The notes under the pieces are model-generated. The model had not been told where the DNA came from, made no database searches, and was given only the letters and a program-made list of their open reading frames with translations. Shown piece after piece: positions 9,201 through 17,548 of a stretch of 20,203 bases of DNA (positions within the stretch are counted from its first letter, which is position 1; every line of letters starts with the position of its first letter). A program made the translations under genes and the position numbers. The DNA lies in contig NW_014577769.1 in the NCBI RefSeq assembly GCF_000485595.1, positions 25,540-45,742 of the forward strand, read 5' to 3'. Source of the stretch: Priapulus caudatus. Lineage: Eukaryota > Priapulida > Priapulimorpha > Priapulimorphida > Priapulidae.

Positions 9201-9391
9201 AAGGATAGAGAACATGGGTCCCAATAAAACCAATGTGCCTAACCCTAACCCTAACCCTAATTCTAACCCTAATCTTAACCCTAACCCTAACCATAACCAT
9301 AACCCTAACCTATTAATTATATTGATATAATATTGTATTTATATTGATGTAAATGACATTGGTTTTATTGGGACTCATGTTCTCTATCCTT
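9201..9391. mobile_element. 35-bp inverted repeat enclosing a telomere-like tract
   Basis: The arm at 9201-9235 (begins AAGGATAGAGAACATGGGTC) pairs with 9357-9391 with one mismatch. The 121-base interior starts with the CCCTAA array and continues into an AT-rich stretch. It probably belongs to the foldback composite that extends to 10690. Confidence 0.75.
9238..9310. repeat. Interstitial telomere-like (CCCTAA)n tract
   Basis: About twelve hexamers, mostly CCCTAA with variants ATTCTAAC, ATCTTAAC and CCATAA. The reading frame through it gives Asn-Pro or Arg-Val repeats and is not a gene. Confidence 0.92.
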
Positions 9392-9420
9392 GAACCCTCA
9401 CGGCCTCACAGTGACGCTGA

Positions 9421-10436
9421 GAGCACAGCCACAGGCACAGGCACTTGGAACGTCGCAATAAAAAAAATTAATGGTAAATAAACACGAAATGTACCAAAGT
9501 CGGAATGTTTCTCTACTCTATTTCGCCTATAATCACCTGTAAATGCCAGTCAAATGCTCATCTGCAACACGCAAGTACACCGAACGCCCGCGCTGTGCAC
9601 AAACAACATGAATAAGAGAGCAGGTAGGAAAGCGTGATGGCACAATTCGCTCGACGCTCGCTTCATTTCACACCTTCACGAATCACAGCACAAATACACA
9701 TCCAACAGCTTCCATCTTGGTATCCATGCGTACAGAAATGTTCACTTGTTCGAATTATAACTCTGGCCTTTGTTCTTACCTACTCCCGCCAGAGATATCT
9801 CGTGAAATCCTGCAGGAAATGTTCTCTCCATGAAAATGGAAAGAGGACGAAATGTCTGTTTATACACGAGTAATGGGGCGCATTGCATGCCGGGTTGAGC
9901 TGCTGCCGGCCTCCGAGCTCCATTTCGAGGCTTGCCAAGCCAAGCACAATGCGCGCGGGCATGACGGCACGCACACACGACTACAGCGATCGATCGAAAG
10001 TAGCGCCGTTAGGGATTTTCGGATCATGTCGTCCTCTCTACATTTTCACGGAGAGCACATTTCGTGCAGGATTTCACGAGATATTTCTGGCGGGAGTAGG
10101 TATAAGAACAAAGGCCAGAGTTATAATTCGAACAAGTGAACATTTCTGTACACATGGATACCAAGATGGTAGCTATTGAATGTGTATTTGTTCTGTGAAG
10201 GTGTGAAATGAAGCAAGCGTCGAGCGAATTTTGCGATCACGCTTTCCTACCTGCTCTCTTATTCATGTTGTTTGTGCACAGCGCGGGCGTGCGGTGTACT
10301 TGCGTGTTGCAGATGAGCATTTACAGGTGATTATAGGCAAAATAGAGTAGAGAAACATTAAGACTATGGTACATTTCGTGTTTATTTACCATTAATTTTT
10401 TTTATTGAGACGTTCCAAGTGCCTGTGGCTGAGAGG
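9421..10436. mobile_element. Long-arm foldback (inverted-repeat) element
   Basis: The left arm, about 9421-9850, is the imperfect reverse complement of about 10029-10436. Terminal CAGCCACAGGCAC...TTGGAACGTC faces GACGTTCCAAGTGCCTGTGGCTG. Inner ends TCTCCATGAAAATGG and TTTTCACGGAGAG also pair. Arms of about 410-430 bases enclose a spacer of about 178 bases (9851-10028) with no recognised gene. The arms differ by small indels and substitutions. Open frames at 9634-9873, 9852-10139 and 9883-10179 are arm or spacer sequence without a recognised domain. It resembles Foldback-type or long-TIR non-autonomous DNA transposons; no transposase is present to assign a superfamily. Confidence 0.85.
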
Positions 10437-10690
10437 GTCTATGTTCCCCGGGATACTTCCGGAACGTACCCTGGGTACGGTCTGGTATACCGGAACGTAC
10501 CCTGGTACTAAACACTACTATCTAATATGCCAGACCGTACCTCGCCTACTCCACTAACGAGTCTAGGGAGTCGCCTACGCCTACTCCATAACCCTAACCC
10601 TAACACTAACCATATCAGCTAGATAGTTACCAGGGTACGTTCCGGCAGTACCCTGGAGGACATAGACCCTATGAGCCACAGGCACAGTGT
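10424..10690. mobile_element. Inverted repeat with inner telomere-like tract, right side of composite
   Basis: TGTGGCT-gag-AGGGTCTATGT (10424-10444) is mirrored by ACATAGACCCT-atg-AGCCACA near 10660-10680. Next inside, GGAACGTACCCTGGTA near 10492 is mirrored by TACCAGGGTACGTTCC near 10629. TAACCCTAACCCTAACACTAACC (telomere-like, in two runs of under 20 bases) sits near 10591-10612. The outer AGCCACAGGCAC is the same sequence that ends the long foldback arms. Confidence 0.75.
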
Positions 10691-10823
10691 CAGTGACACT
10701 GACAGGCCGCACTGGCACTGTATATCAGTGTATGTAATGTATGTCAAATGTCTAAAATTAAAAAGTGCAATCAGTGAATCACCTTTAGTAATTTTGTTTA
10801 TTTTCTTTTATTGTTCATTTCAG

Positions 10824-13800
10824 GACAGAATATTGGATATCTACACCACGCAAGTTTTGTGAATTCTGCAAATGTTGGATAACAGACAATAAGCCTGTAA
10901 ATAGATGTTGTTCTTAAACTTAGACAACAAGACGGTGTAAAAAGTAGATTACATGTTTTTATGAATCTATAAATACATCCTTTTTAGTGTCTGTGCAGTA
11001 GTTTGGTCACCCAAGTCCATAGCTCCAATAAACAGTAATCATGGCATTTATGCACCACTGCCACCAGAAGATCGTAATGTGTTAACATAGTCACATAGGT
11101 CGAGCTATTGCCACTGGGTTTGCATTCCAGACTATAAATTTGATCAACAGTAATCATAATGATAATGTTGTAATACTTTCCATTATACTGGTGGCTCACA
11201 TGCCCTAAAAATATACACACCCTTAATACTATATGCAAACATTTTGCATTTCGGAACGACAGGGTATGGAAGTTTTATGACTAATGAGCCATTTTTGTTG
11301 GCGAACCATAGCAAGCTGGCATCACTTTTATGTATTTTATAGGTTACTTTTTTAATTTCCAGAGTGTAGACTTCCACGAAAGAGGAAAGAGACATCAGGA
11401 GAATGTAAAAATAAAAATCTCAGAGGTGTGTATTGTGTTTTATATAGACTGTGACTTGACAATTGTGCTCTGTGGCCTTTCAATTTGAACTACATGTAAT
11501 AAGGGAAAAGGCATGCTTTGATCTAAAATGATCGTACCTTAAATTTTAATAGGTGCGAAAGAAAGGCCAGGAAGTTTATGAAGCCAAGAAACAAGAGGAA
11601 AATGACATTGCAACGATGGAAGCTGTAAGTGCTCACTTGTAGCTAAATTTTTCATTAGTAATTTATTGCTAATTTCTTTGGTACAGGGCACAACAGCACA
11701 GACACATACCTAAAATCAAACTGCATGCAGTGCCCCCTTCGTACAACTCAGGATACCACTGCCACAAGGCTAGCACTATTTTTAAAGTGGGCGGAGCTCC
11801 GGGGAAATCCAGCGAATGGCGATTCGTAAACAGCGTATGATTTGAAAGAGGTAAATGGGCGCACAATCCGCTTACTATTTCTTATCACTATTTCATCAAA
11901 TTTTTCATGAAATAATGGTCGGATTTTTAATATCTTTGCAACTTTTATTAGTACAAATCTTATTACACAGGATACGTGTAACTTGTAACGTGTAAGCGTT
12001 AGAAATTCTCACGGAAATCTACTTGTGGCAGTGGTGAATTGAGCCAGTACGAGAGCGCCATTTGTCGTGGAGTTTGACATAAAATATGCTGCATGGCATA
12101 CTTAGTAAAGGTCCAAGAGTATTCATTCTGAATGTGATAATAAATGTACTGGTTGTGTGTGAATAATCAACAGTCATTTCAGAATGGTTCTTTAATATTA
12201 GGTAAGTTTATATTCGTCCTTGTGATTCTCCTATCCATCTAGGGCCCACTGTGTTATACTCAATAATTCATATATTAACCACCACCATCAGGTGCTGCCA
12301 CCTACCCATAGAGTAGTAAAGCTTTGCCTACATCCGGGTATTGTGGTTGTTGTGTTAGCAGATATCCGATATATACTGTGTTTATTACTCCTGACTGCGA
12401 TCTACATTTATTACTCTAATCTAAACCCAGAAAATGGTTCAGCCACTCAAAGAATTGTTTATTGTCTGCATTTCAGGCTGCCCTAGCAGCAGTGCAAAAC
12501 GACATCAGCAATGATCCTTCCCTTGCTGCTGCTTATGGCATGAAGCTGAACAAGGAAACTGTTGCAGAGAAAGGTATACCCATCAGGCAATCAAGCTTTC
12601 TAGTCATCATCCTTAATCCATTATAAAGAAGAATTTTAGAACACCTGGCAAATTCCTACTATTAATTAGTATTAACCTTATCACATAGCTATAAGTGCCA
12701 CATATAATATGTATCCATCCATGTAGTAACTGATAATATTGTTGTACTGTGAAGGTGTTACGTATGAATAAGATAATCTTCAGATTTTCTATACAACTGA
12801 TAACCTGTAGGTAATTCTAGTTCATTCTTAACGAGTTACATGTACCACTTGTTTAAGACTGAATTTGAACGAAATGTTTGTGTAATTTCCTGTATACAGA
12901 CGATGACTTGCGGACAAATATTCAAGTAGAAACAGCTAAAAAATGTGAAAATACTGGAAAGGCTGTAGACCTCTCAGATTGGCAGGAGGCACAAACATCA
13001 GAAGGCTATACATATTACTGGAATGAAAAAACAAGAGGTAGCATATAGGGCTGTAACAATCCACTGAAATCGAATCGGATCGAGATTCTCTTCCCTGGAT
13101 CCGATCCTCGATATTTTTCCCCGTATTTTCGATTCCACTTCGATACCACTTTTTTCCTCCAATAGATGGCGGCACTACGCTATATACTGTGGAGTGTTAC
13201 CAGAGCATATAAATCACTAATTTATATGCTCTGGTGTTACTGCCCTGGTGCCTGGTGTGCTGGGTATACAGCCCTAGTAGCATATCACTGTCAGTACATG
13301 CGTTATCATCTGCCAAGCTTTAGTTTGGCCTGATGAAGCCCACATATAATTTAGCATATATGGTGTAAGTTTAAACTCTACCATGTATGGCACAGGTTTA
13401 TATAAATGAAATGATCAATTTTAAATCTTTATTTATTAAATACTTTTTATAAATCCTGTGATACAAAATCATTATAGTAATAAATAACTAGTTGTTCAAA
13501 TTGTTACAGAAACCAAATGGGAATTGCCAACCACTGAGGCAGCTGACAGCAAAAAAGAAGTCAAGCCAGCCAAGGTATGAATGGTTGTATCAAACATTAG
13601 TGTAGCTCTACTTTTAAAGACTACCACACCTGATTTAATTTACTAATGCAGTTGGTGCGCGCTTTGTTATCCCTTGTAGGTGCCTAGATGGCACATAAGG
13701 CAGTGACAAGAGATCTCCAACGTCATCTGTCGACTGCTACTGGTCTCAGCGTGTCCCATGACAGGTCGCACATCCGCATCTCCTTCTGTCTGCATTCTGG

Positions 13801-14567
13801 TCTCATGCTGTACTATTTCTTATTATTCTACAGCCTGTGTCGACAAAGCGTCGCAAAAAAGAAGCTAAGCGTGAAAGTGGCAGCTCGACCTCATCCAAAG
13901 GCAAGAGTACTGTGAAGAAAGGTCCTTATGGCGCTTGGGAAACCATAGAAGAACCGTAAGATTTATATATTGTCACTTCATAGCTTATCAGCATCATTCA
14001 TTGCATTGTGATGGGTAAGGGAAGCTAATGATAGGCATCGTCTGATCTAAAACTCAAACACAGAGAGAGGAGTATGAAATGTCTTGACAGAATATCAGCC
14101 TATGATTGGTAATCTTGTATGACGTTGTAACAGACAGATGTGGTAGGGAGGTTTTGATAATCTGGACATACTGGAATAATATTATGTTGCTAAATACTCA
14201 CTGCACAGTTCATTAAAGTGTACTGCGCAACGTGTACTAAACTCCAAATGTGCCCAGAGAATATTAACCCCAATTATCCTTTCTTGAACACCACATTTGC
14301 TATGCACATGTAGTATTGGTAGTACACAGTAATTTCGTTTAATTTTATAGAGAACCAGAGCCATTGATGGATCTACAACTACCAGTCGTCAAGCCATCTG
14401 AAATGATACTTCCAGAATTTACAGAACCGGCAAAACGCTCTGTTTCCTATAAAGAAAAAACTGTAACATCACTAGCACCACCTGGTGGCAGCACGTCTAA
14501 GATTGTTTTTAAAAAGAGAAAATTGGCGTCTGGTGCGCAAAACATTCGCAGGAAAGAGGATAGCTAG
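10824..14567 (+). CDS. WBP4: WW domain-binding protein 4 (WBP4/FBP21), spliceosomal; 5' end missing
   Basis: Spliceosome-associated protein acting in the nucleus in the U2 snRNP/pre-B complex context. Exons seen: 10824-10896, 11363-11425, 11553-11624, 12477-12573, 12900-13037, 13510-13574, 13834-13955, 14351-14567; every junction is GT-AG and keeps frame. The product is about 282 residues if Met is encoded just upstream. A matrin-type zinc finger opens it (TEYWISTPRKFCEFCKCW..., Cys13, Cys16, His30, His36). One WW domain follows (Trp130, Tyr141-Tyr142, Trp152, Pro155). Then comes a Lys/Ser-rich segment with GPYGAWETIEEP, and a tail with KEKTVTS, VFKKRK and NIRRK. These match the family's order. 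Human WBP4 is about 376 residues with two WW domains, and its C-terminal part binds the helicase Brr2. Only one WW domain is present here. The start codon is not found upstream in frame; it must lie in another exon. A hAT MITE abuts the donor at 13038. Confidence 0.93.
10897..11362 (+). other. WBP4 intron splitting the zinc finger
   Basis: The intron falls between the two Cys ligands (upstream) and the two His ligands (downstream): CCT|GTAAAT donor, TTTCCAG acceptor. No repeat or nested gene recognised; the two minus-strand frames inside have no known domain. Confidence 0.8.
11625..12476 (+). other. Largest WBP4 intron
   Basis: GCT|GTAAGT donor and GCATTTCAG acceptor. Nothing recognised inside, on either strand, beyond ordinary AT-rich intron sequence. 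Confidence 0.8.
13046..13276. mobile_element. hAT-type MITE with 8-bp target-site duplication
   Basis: The 231-bp element begins TAGGGCTGTAACAATCC and ends CAGCCCTA, with 8-base inverted termini. It is flanked by perfect direct repeats GTAGCATA at 13038-13045 and 13277-13284. An 8-bp duplication and a GGGCTGTAAC-type end are characteristic of hAT-superfamily transposons. Inside it ACCAGAGCATATAAAT (13199-13214) pairs perfectly with 13220-13235. There is no coding capacity, so it needs an enzyme supplied elsewhere. The left duplication copy coincides with the first eight bases of a WBP4 intron. Confidence 0.9.
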
Positions 14568-14728
14568 TAATTGCTATTTATTTTATCTAAAACCTGAAGA
14601 GTCCATTATGTATTGTATGTTTCTTATCATTTTTGCCTGACGTATATAGAATAATCAACTCATTCAATGTAATGATTGTGTATTTCATAGAAAACAATGT
14701 TGATGATCACAACATATAGGTGATGTTA

Positions 14729-14739
14729 TTTATTTTATT
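14729..14739 (-). terminator. Candidate poly(A) signals of the FoxJ1-like gene
   Basis: Two overlapping TTTATT strings (14729-14734 and 14734-14739) read AATAAA on the minus strand, about 110 bases past the FoxJ1-like stop codon at 14847. They lie within the expected WBP4 3' UTR. Confidence 0.5.
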
Positions 14740-14830
14740 TTTCAGTTTGATCATTAATATCTAATATACCAGATAAATAGTTTAAACAAAAGTCTTAGAG
14801 AGTTCTATCTCACAACTCGTATCTATGTAC

Positions 14831-14836
14831 AATAAA
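14831..14836 (+). terminator. Candidate poly(A) signal of WBP4
   Basis: AATAAA on the plus strand, 264 bases after the WBP4 stop and 11 bases short of the opposing FoxJ1-like stop codon. No earlier plus-strand AATAAA was seen after 14567. Confidence 0.55.
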
Positions 14837-14846
14837 TGTGAGGTAA

Positions 14847-17548
14847 TTACTGAAATGCAGATGTCGTCTGACTGTGGTCCTCCCATATTGATGCATCCAC
14901 ATTGAAATACTGTACTACGTTGTCGTCACTGTCTGAGTCCGCTGTGGTGCTTAAGTGTGTGGATGGCGCTGGTTCAATGACGTCCCACCACATGGCAGGA
15001 GGCGTCCTCATGTCTCTTTCGCCCGCACCCACTCGACCCTTCACCAGAAGTGGGTCGGCGTGACTCGAAGATCGAATCACCTGAAACAATATAAGACAAT
15101 AATACAATAAAAACAAAAAAATAAGACAATAGGGCATAGAAAAGACGGTGACACTGTTACCGGGTTCCAGGTAACCGTGAGGAGTAAGAAATTCTGTGCT
15201 CAAGAATGTATAGCTGCGGAGAGTAAATACACTGTGAGTGCACAGTTAGTAGAGACGTGTAGATTGCACGGGAGAATGGCTAGCCGATACTCGTGATGCA
15301 GTGGTGTACGTCGGAATCGTATCTACCGTACAGCATCGGCATTGCATCCACATGCCTGTAGCAGCCAGCTTAGGGCTGTAGCAGCAAACGCCGCTGTGGT
15401 AGCAGGCCTCAGGGGCGTGTACAGGGGGCGGGGGGGTCCAGACCCCCCCCTGCTCGCGCAGAAAACGCATCTGAGGGGGTCTAATTTCAAAATTTTTCTT
15501 TGCGTGCTCTCAAGTATGGATTACGGTTAGACCCCTCCTGGTCCAAATCCTGTACACGCCCCTGGGCCCTGGGCTGTTGCAGCAGGCACATGACTGCGGT
15601 AGTGGGGACAAGGCTGTAGTAGCAAAGGCGGCTGTGGTAGCAAGTACAGGGTTGTGGTAGCGAACCCAGGGCTTTGATAGCGAACCCTGGGCTTTGATAG
15701 CAAACCCAGGGTTGGGATAACAGGGCGAGGGCTGTAGTAGCAGGTAAGCAAACCCAGGCCGGTAGTATATAACCGGAACTCCAGGTCTGTTGAGGCAAGT
15801 CCGCGGCTGTACGGTAGAACTAAGTCGAAATCTACACCTCGTCGGACATCTCCGCGAATAGTTCGTTCTTGAACCGCTGGGCGGCGCGCGTCACGGCGTC
15901 TGCGCTGTCCCGCTCGCGAGCGTTCTCGCTCCTGATCGTCTGCAGCAGCTGCCCGCAGCTGAGAGTCTCGAACGCCGCCGTCTCCTCTGCGTTCTTGCTC
16001 GGCGAGAAACAAGGCATCGGGTACTTGTAGTAGCTGCGTCGGTTGCGCCGCGCTGGTGAGGCATCAATCGCCATCGACGGTTTCACTAAGTTCATTCTAC
16101 CGTCCGGCGAGATGTGCACGTGTCGTGGGTTTAACGACCAGCATCCGCCCTTTCCTGGCTGGTCCATGTCGCGCGGCAACTTTACAAAACACTTGCTTAA
16201 CGACAGGTTGTGGCGTACCGAATTCTGCGGAGTAAATCGGAAGAAATGTATATATCATCATGTAAAAATGCGTCGATATCAAACATGTAAAACGTGTAAC
16301 ACATGCAATTTTATTAGTTTTTCATAGACGTTCAGTGCTCAAATGGTTTCAAACAGAGAAAAGGAGATCTGTTCAGTCATCACACACATGTTGCAATGTA
16401 AAATGTCTGTCAAACACATTTCCATTATTCAACACACACCATGTAAGGCTGGTTTCAACAAGAAAGAAAAGATATACTGTAAATCTTTGTTGACATGTGA
16501 ACGTCTCTCACACTAAATCTAATCGTTTAAACCACTCATATCCGCCCGTACACGCACGCACATGCCCACACACGCGCGCACGCACGCACGTACTCACGCA
16601 CACAGGTTCACAAACACGCACGCGCATGCCCCCACGCACACACACACGCACGCACTCACTCACGTAGGTTCACAAACACGCACGCGCATGCCCCCCACGC
16701 ACACACACACGCACGCACTCACTCACACAGGTTCACAAACACGCACGCGCATGCCCCCACGCACACACACACGCACGCACTCACGCACACAGGTTCACAA
16801 ACACGTACGCGCACGTATACGCACTCACACCACACGATACGGTCTATCTGGTTAATACTAATTACACTCACAATAATAATAATAATAATAATAATGTGGT
16901 TATCTCACACGTTGCTAACATATATATGACATAATCGTGGATACCATGCGGCATGCGGCATATCCTAACGGGTTAGCCTTAATAAGTGATGAGTGAAGGT
17001 AGTAAAAGTAACGAGCCTAGCTAACCTGCCACGTGGATTCTGCTTGTTTATAGTAGAGAAAGTTGTTTGCGATCCAAGTGTAAATCTCGTGCAGAGTCAC
17101 TTTGCCCTTTCCCGATTCGGCCATCGACATGAAGATCAGCTGTGAGTAGGAGAACGGTGGCTTCACCGATGCGCTATTTTTGTACTCCGCGTTACTGAAC
17201 GAAAACGTCGCCGTAACGTCATTGAACGGTGACGTCACCGTCTGCTGAGGAGTCGGCGATGTTGCTGCTGCCAGCTGAAATAAAATTATATTATCAACGT
17301 CCGTGATAGAATGCCTCTGTTTCATGCGACAACCTGTTATGTGTACCACCCCCCGTTGGAGTTATAGCTAGTCGAACCTATAATACGCCTATACGTGACA
17401 AAATGACTTAATTATGTACTCGGTGTTCGGAGTCGTTTACTGATGCGGATTTCGGCGATGAATCCTCATAGCTTCGTTCCCCTTGCGGGCTCATCCCCAT
17501 GGCATCGAGGCCAGGTAACCAGTTCAAATTCGTGAGCCCGTCGTCCAT
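14847..17548 (-). CDS. FOXJ1: FoxJ1-like forkhead transcription factor, four exons
   Basis: Nuclear winged-helix DNA-binding protein; FoxJ1 is the regulator of motile-cilium genes in animals. Exons (minus strand): 17548-17441 (or to 17420), 17274-17026, 16224-15838, 15080-14847; all phase 0; about 325 residues. Exon 1 reads [20 protein letters not shown], like the LTSLxWL motif near the FoxJ1 N-terminus. Residues 73 to about 155 form the forkhead: [15 protein letters not shown], then [20 protein letters not shown], then recognition helix NSVRHNLSL (120-128) and [18 protein letters not shown]. The P-x-D-x-PGKGG-x-W signature favours FoxJ1 over other Fox classes. Exon 3 can also end at its own TAG (15832) after GTG; I prefer a GAG|GTGTAG donor because a good acceptor (TTGTTTCAG) opens an in-phase exon ending in acidic [17 protein letters not shown] with an upstream MWWDVIEP. 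The middle region is divergent from bilaterian FoxJ1. Orthology is an inference. Confidence 0.8.
15354..15760. repeat. GC-rich ~20-bp minisatellite, interrupted
   Basis: Diverged tandem units such as GGGCTTTGATAGCGAACCCT, GGGCTTTGATAGCAAACCCA and GGGTTGTGGTAGCGAACCCA. The array is split by the element at 15410-15564: short arm at 15354-15409, longer arm at 15565-15760. Confidence 0.8.
15410..15564. mobile_element. 155-bp MITE with 16-bp perfect inverted termini
   Basis: CAGGGGCGTGTACAGG (15410-15425) is exactly complementary to CCTGTACACGCCCCTG (15549-15564). A subterminal GGGGGTCCAGACCCCC hairpin follows the left end. CAGGGGCG-type ends are seen in hAT elements, but I find no clean 8-bp duplication (GCAGGCCT against GGCCCTGG), perhaps because it entered a repeat array. 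No coding capacity. Confidence 0.75.
16550..16835. repeat. 62-bp ACGC/ACAC-rich minisatellite, about 4 units
   Basis: The anchor AGGTTCACAAACACGCACGC recurs at 16604, 16666, 16729 and 16791 (periods 62, 63, 62; the last copy has ACACGTACGC). Units are alternating purine-pyrimidine CACGCACGCA/CACACA runs. The Thr-His frame through it is not a gene; it lies in the forkhead-splitting intron. Confidence 0.92.
16871..16894. repeat. (AAT)8 microsatellite
   Basis: AATAATAATAATAATAATAA run in the forkhead-splitting intron. Confidence 0.9.

Larger units (their letters stand above)
15081..15837 (-). other. Last intron of the FoxJ1-like gene, repeat-filled
   Basis: Contains a minisatellite with a MITE inside it (separate entries). 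Donor GTGTAG is unusual in containing an in-frame TAG, so failure to splice would add one Val and terminate the protein after exon 3. Confidence 0.6.
16225..17025 (-). other. Intron inside the forkhead domain
   Basis: Splits the forkhead between STWQ and NSVRHNLSL, just before the recognition helix. Donor CAG|GTTAGC, acceptor TCCGCAG. It carries the 62-bp minisatellite and an (AAT)n tract. Confidence 0.8.

Noticed and set aside
9064-9330. Asn-Pro and Arg-Val repeat frames
   Set aside because: Translation of the telomere-like CCCTAA array.
9634-10179. Frames of 79-98 codons in the foldback arms and spacer, two of them with similar C-terminal ends
   Set aside because: The similarity comes from the inverted arms being read on opposite strands; no transposase or other domain is seen.
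15487-16012. Minus-strand frames of 103 and 161 codons overlapping the FoxJ1-like third exon
   Set aside because: Out-of-frame shadows of the GC-rich forkhead exon and of the minisatellite; the forkhead frame is the one with family residues and splice sites.
16550-16835. CRISPR-like regular spacing
   Set aside because: The 62-bp units are contiguous tandem repeats without unique spacers, in an animal intron.
16562-16855. Thr-His-Arg repeat frame
   Set aside because: Translation of the 62-bp minisatellite within an intron.
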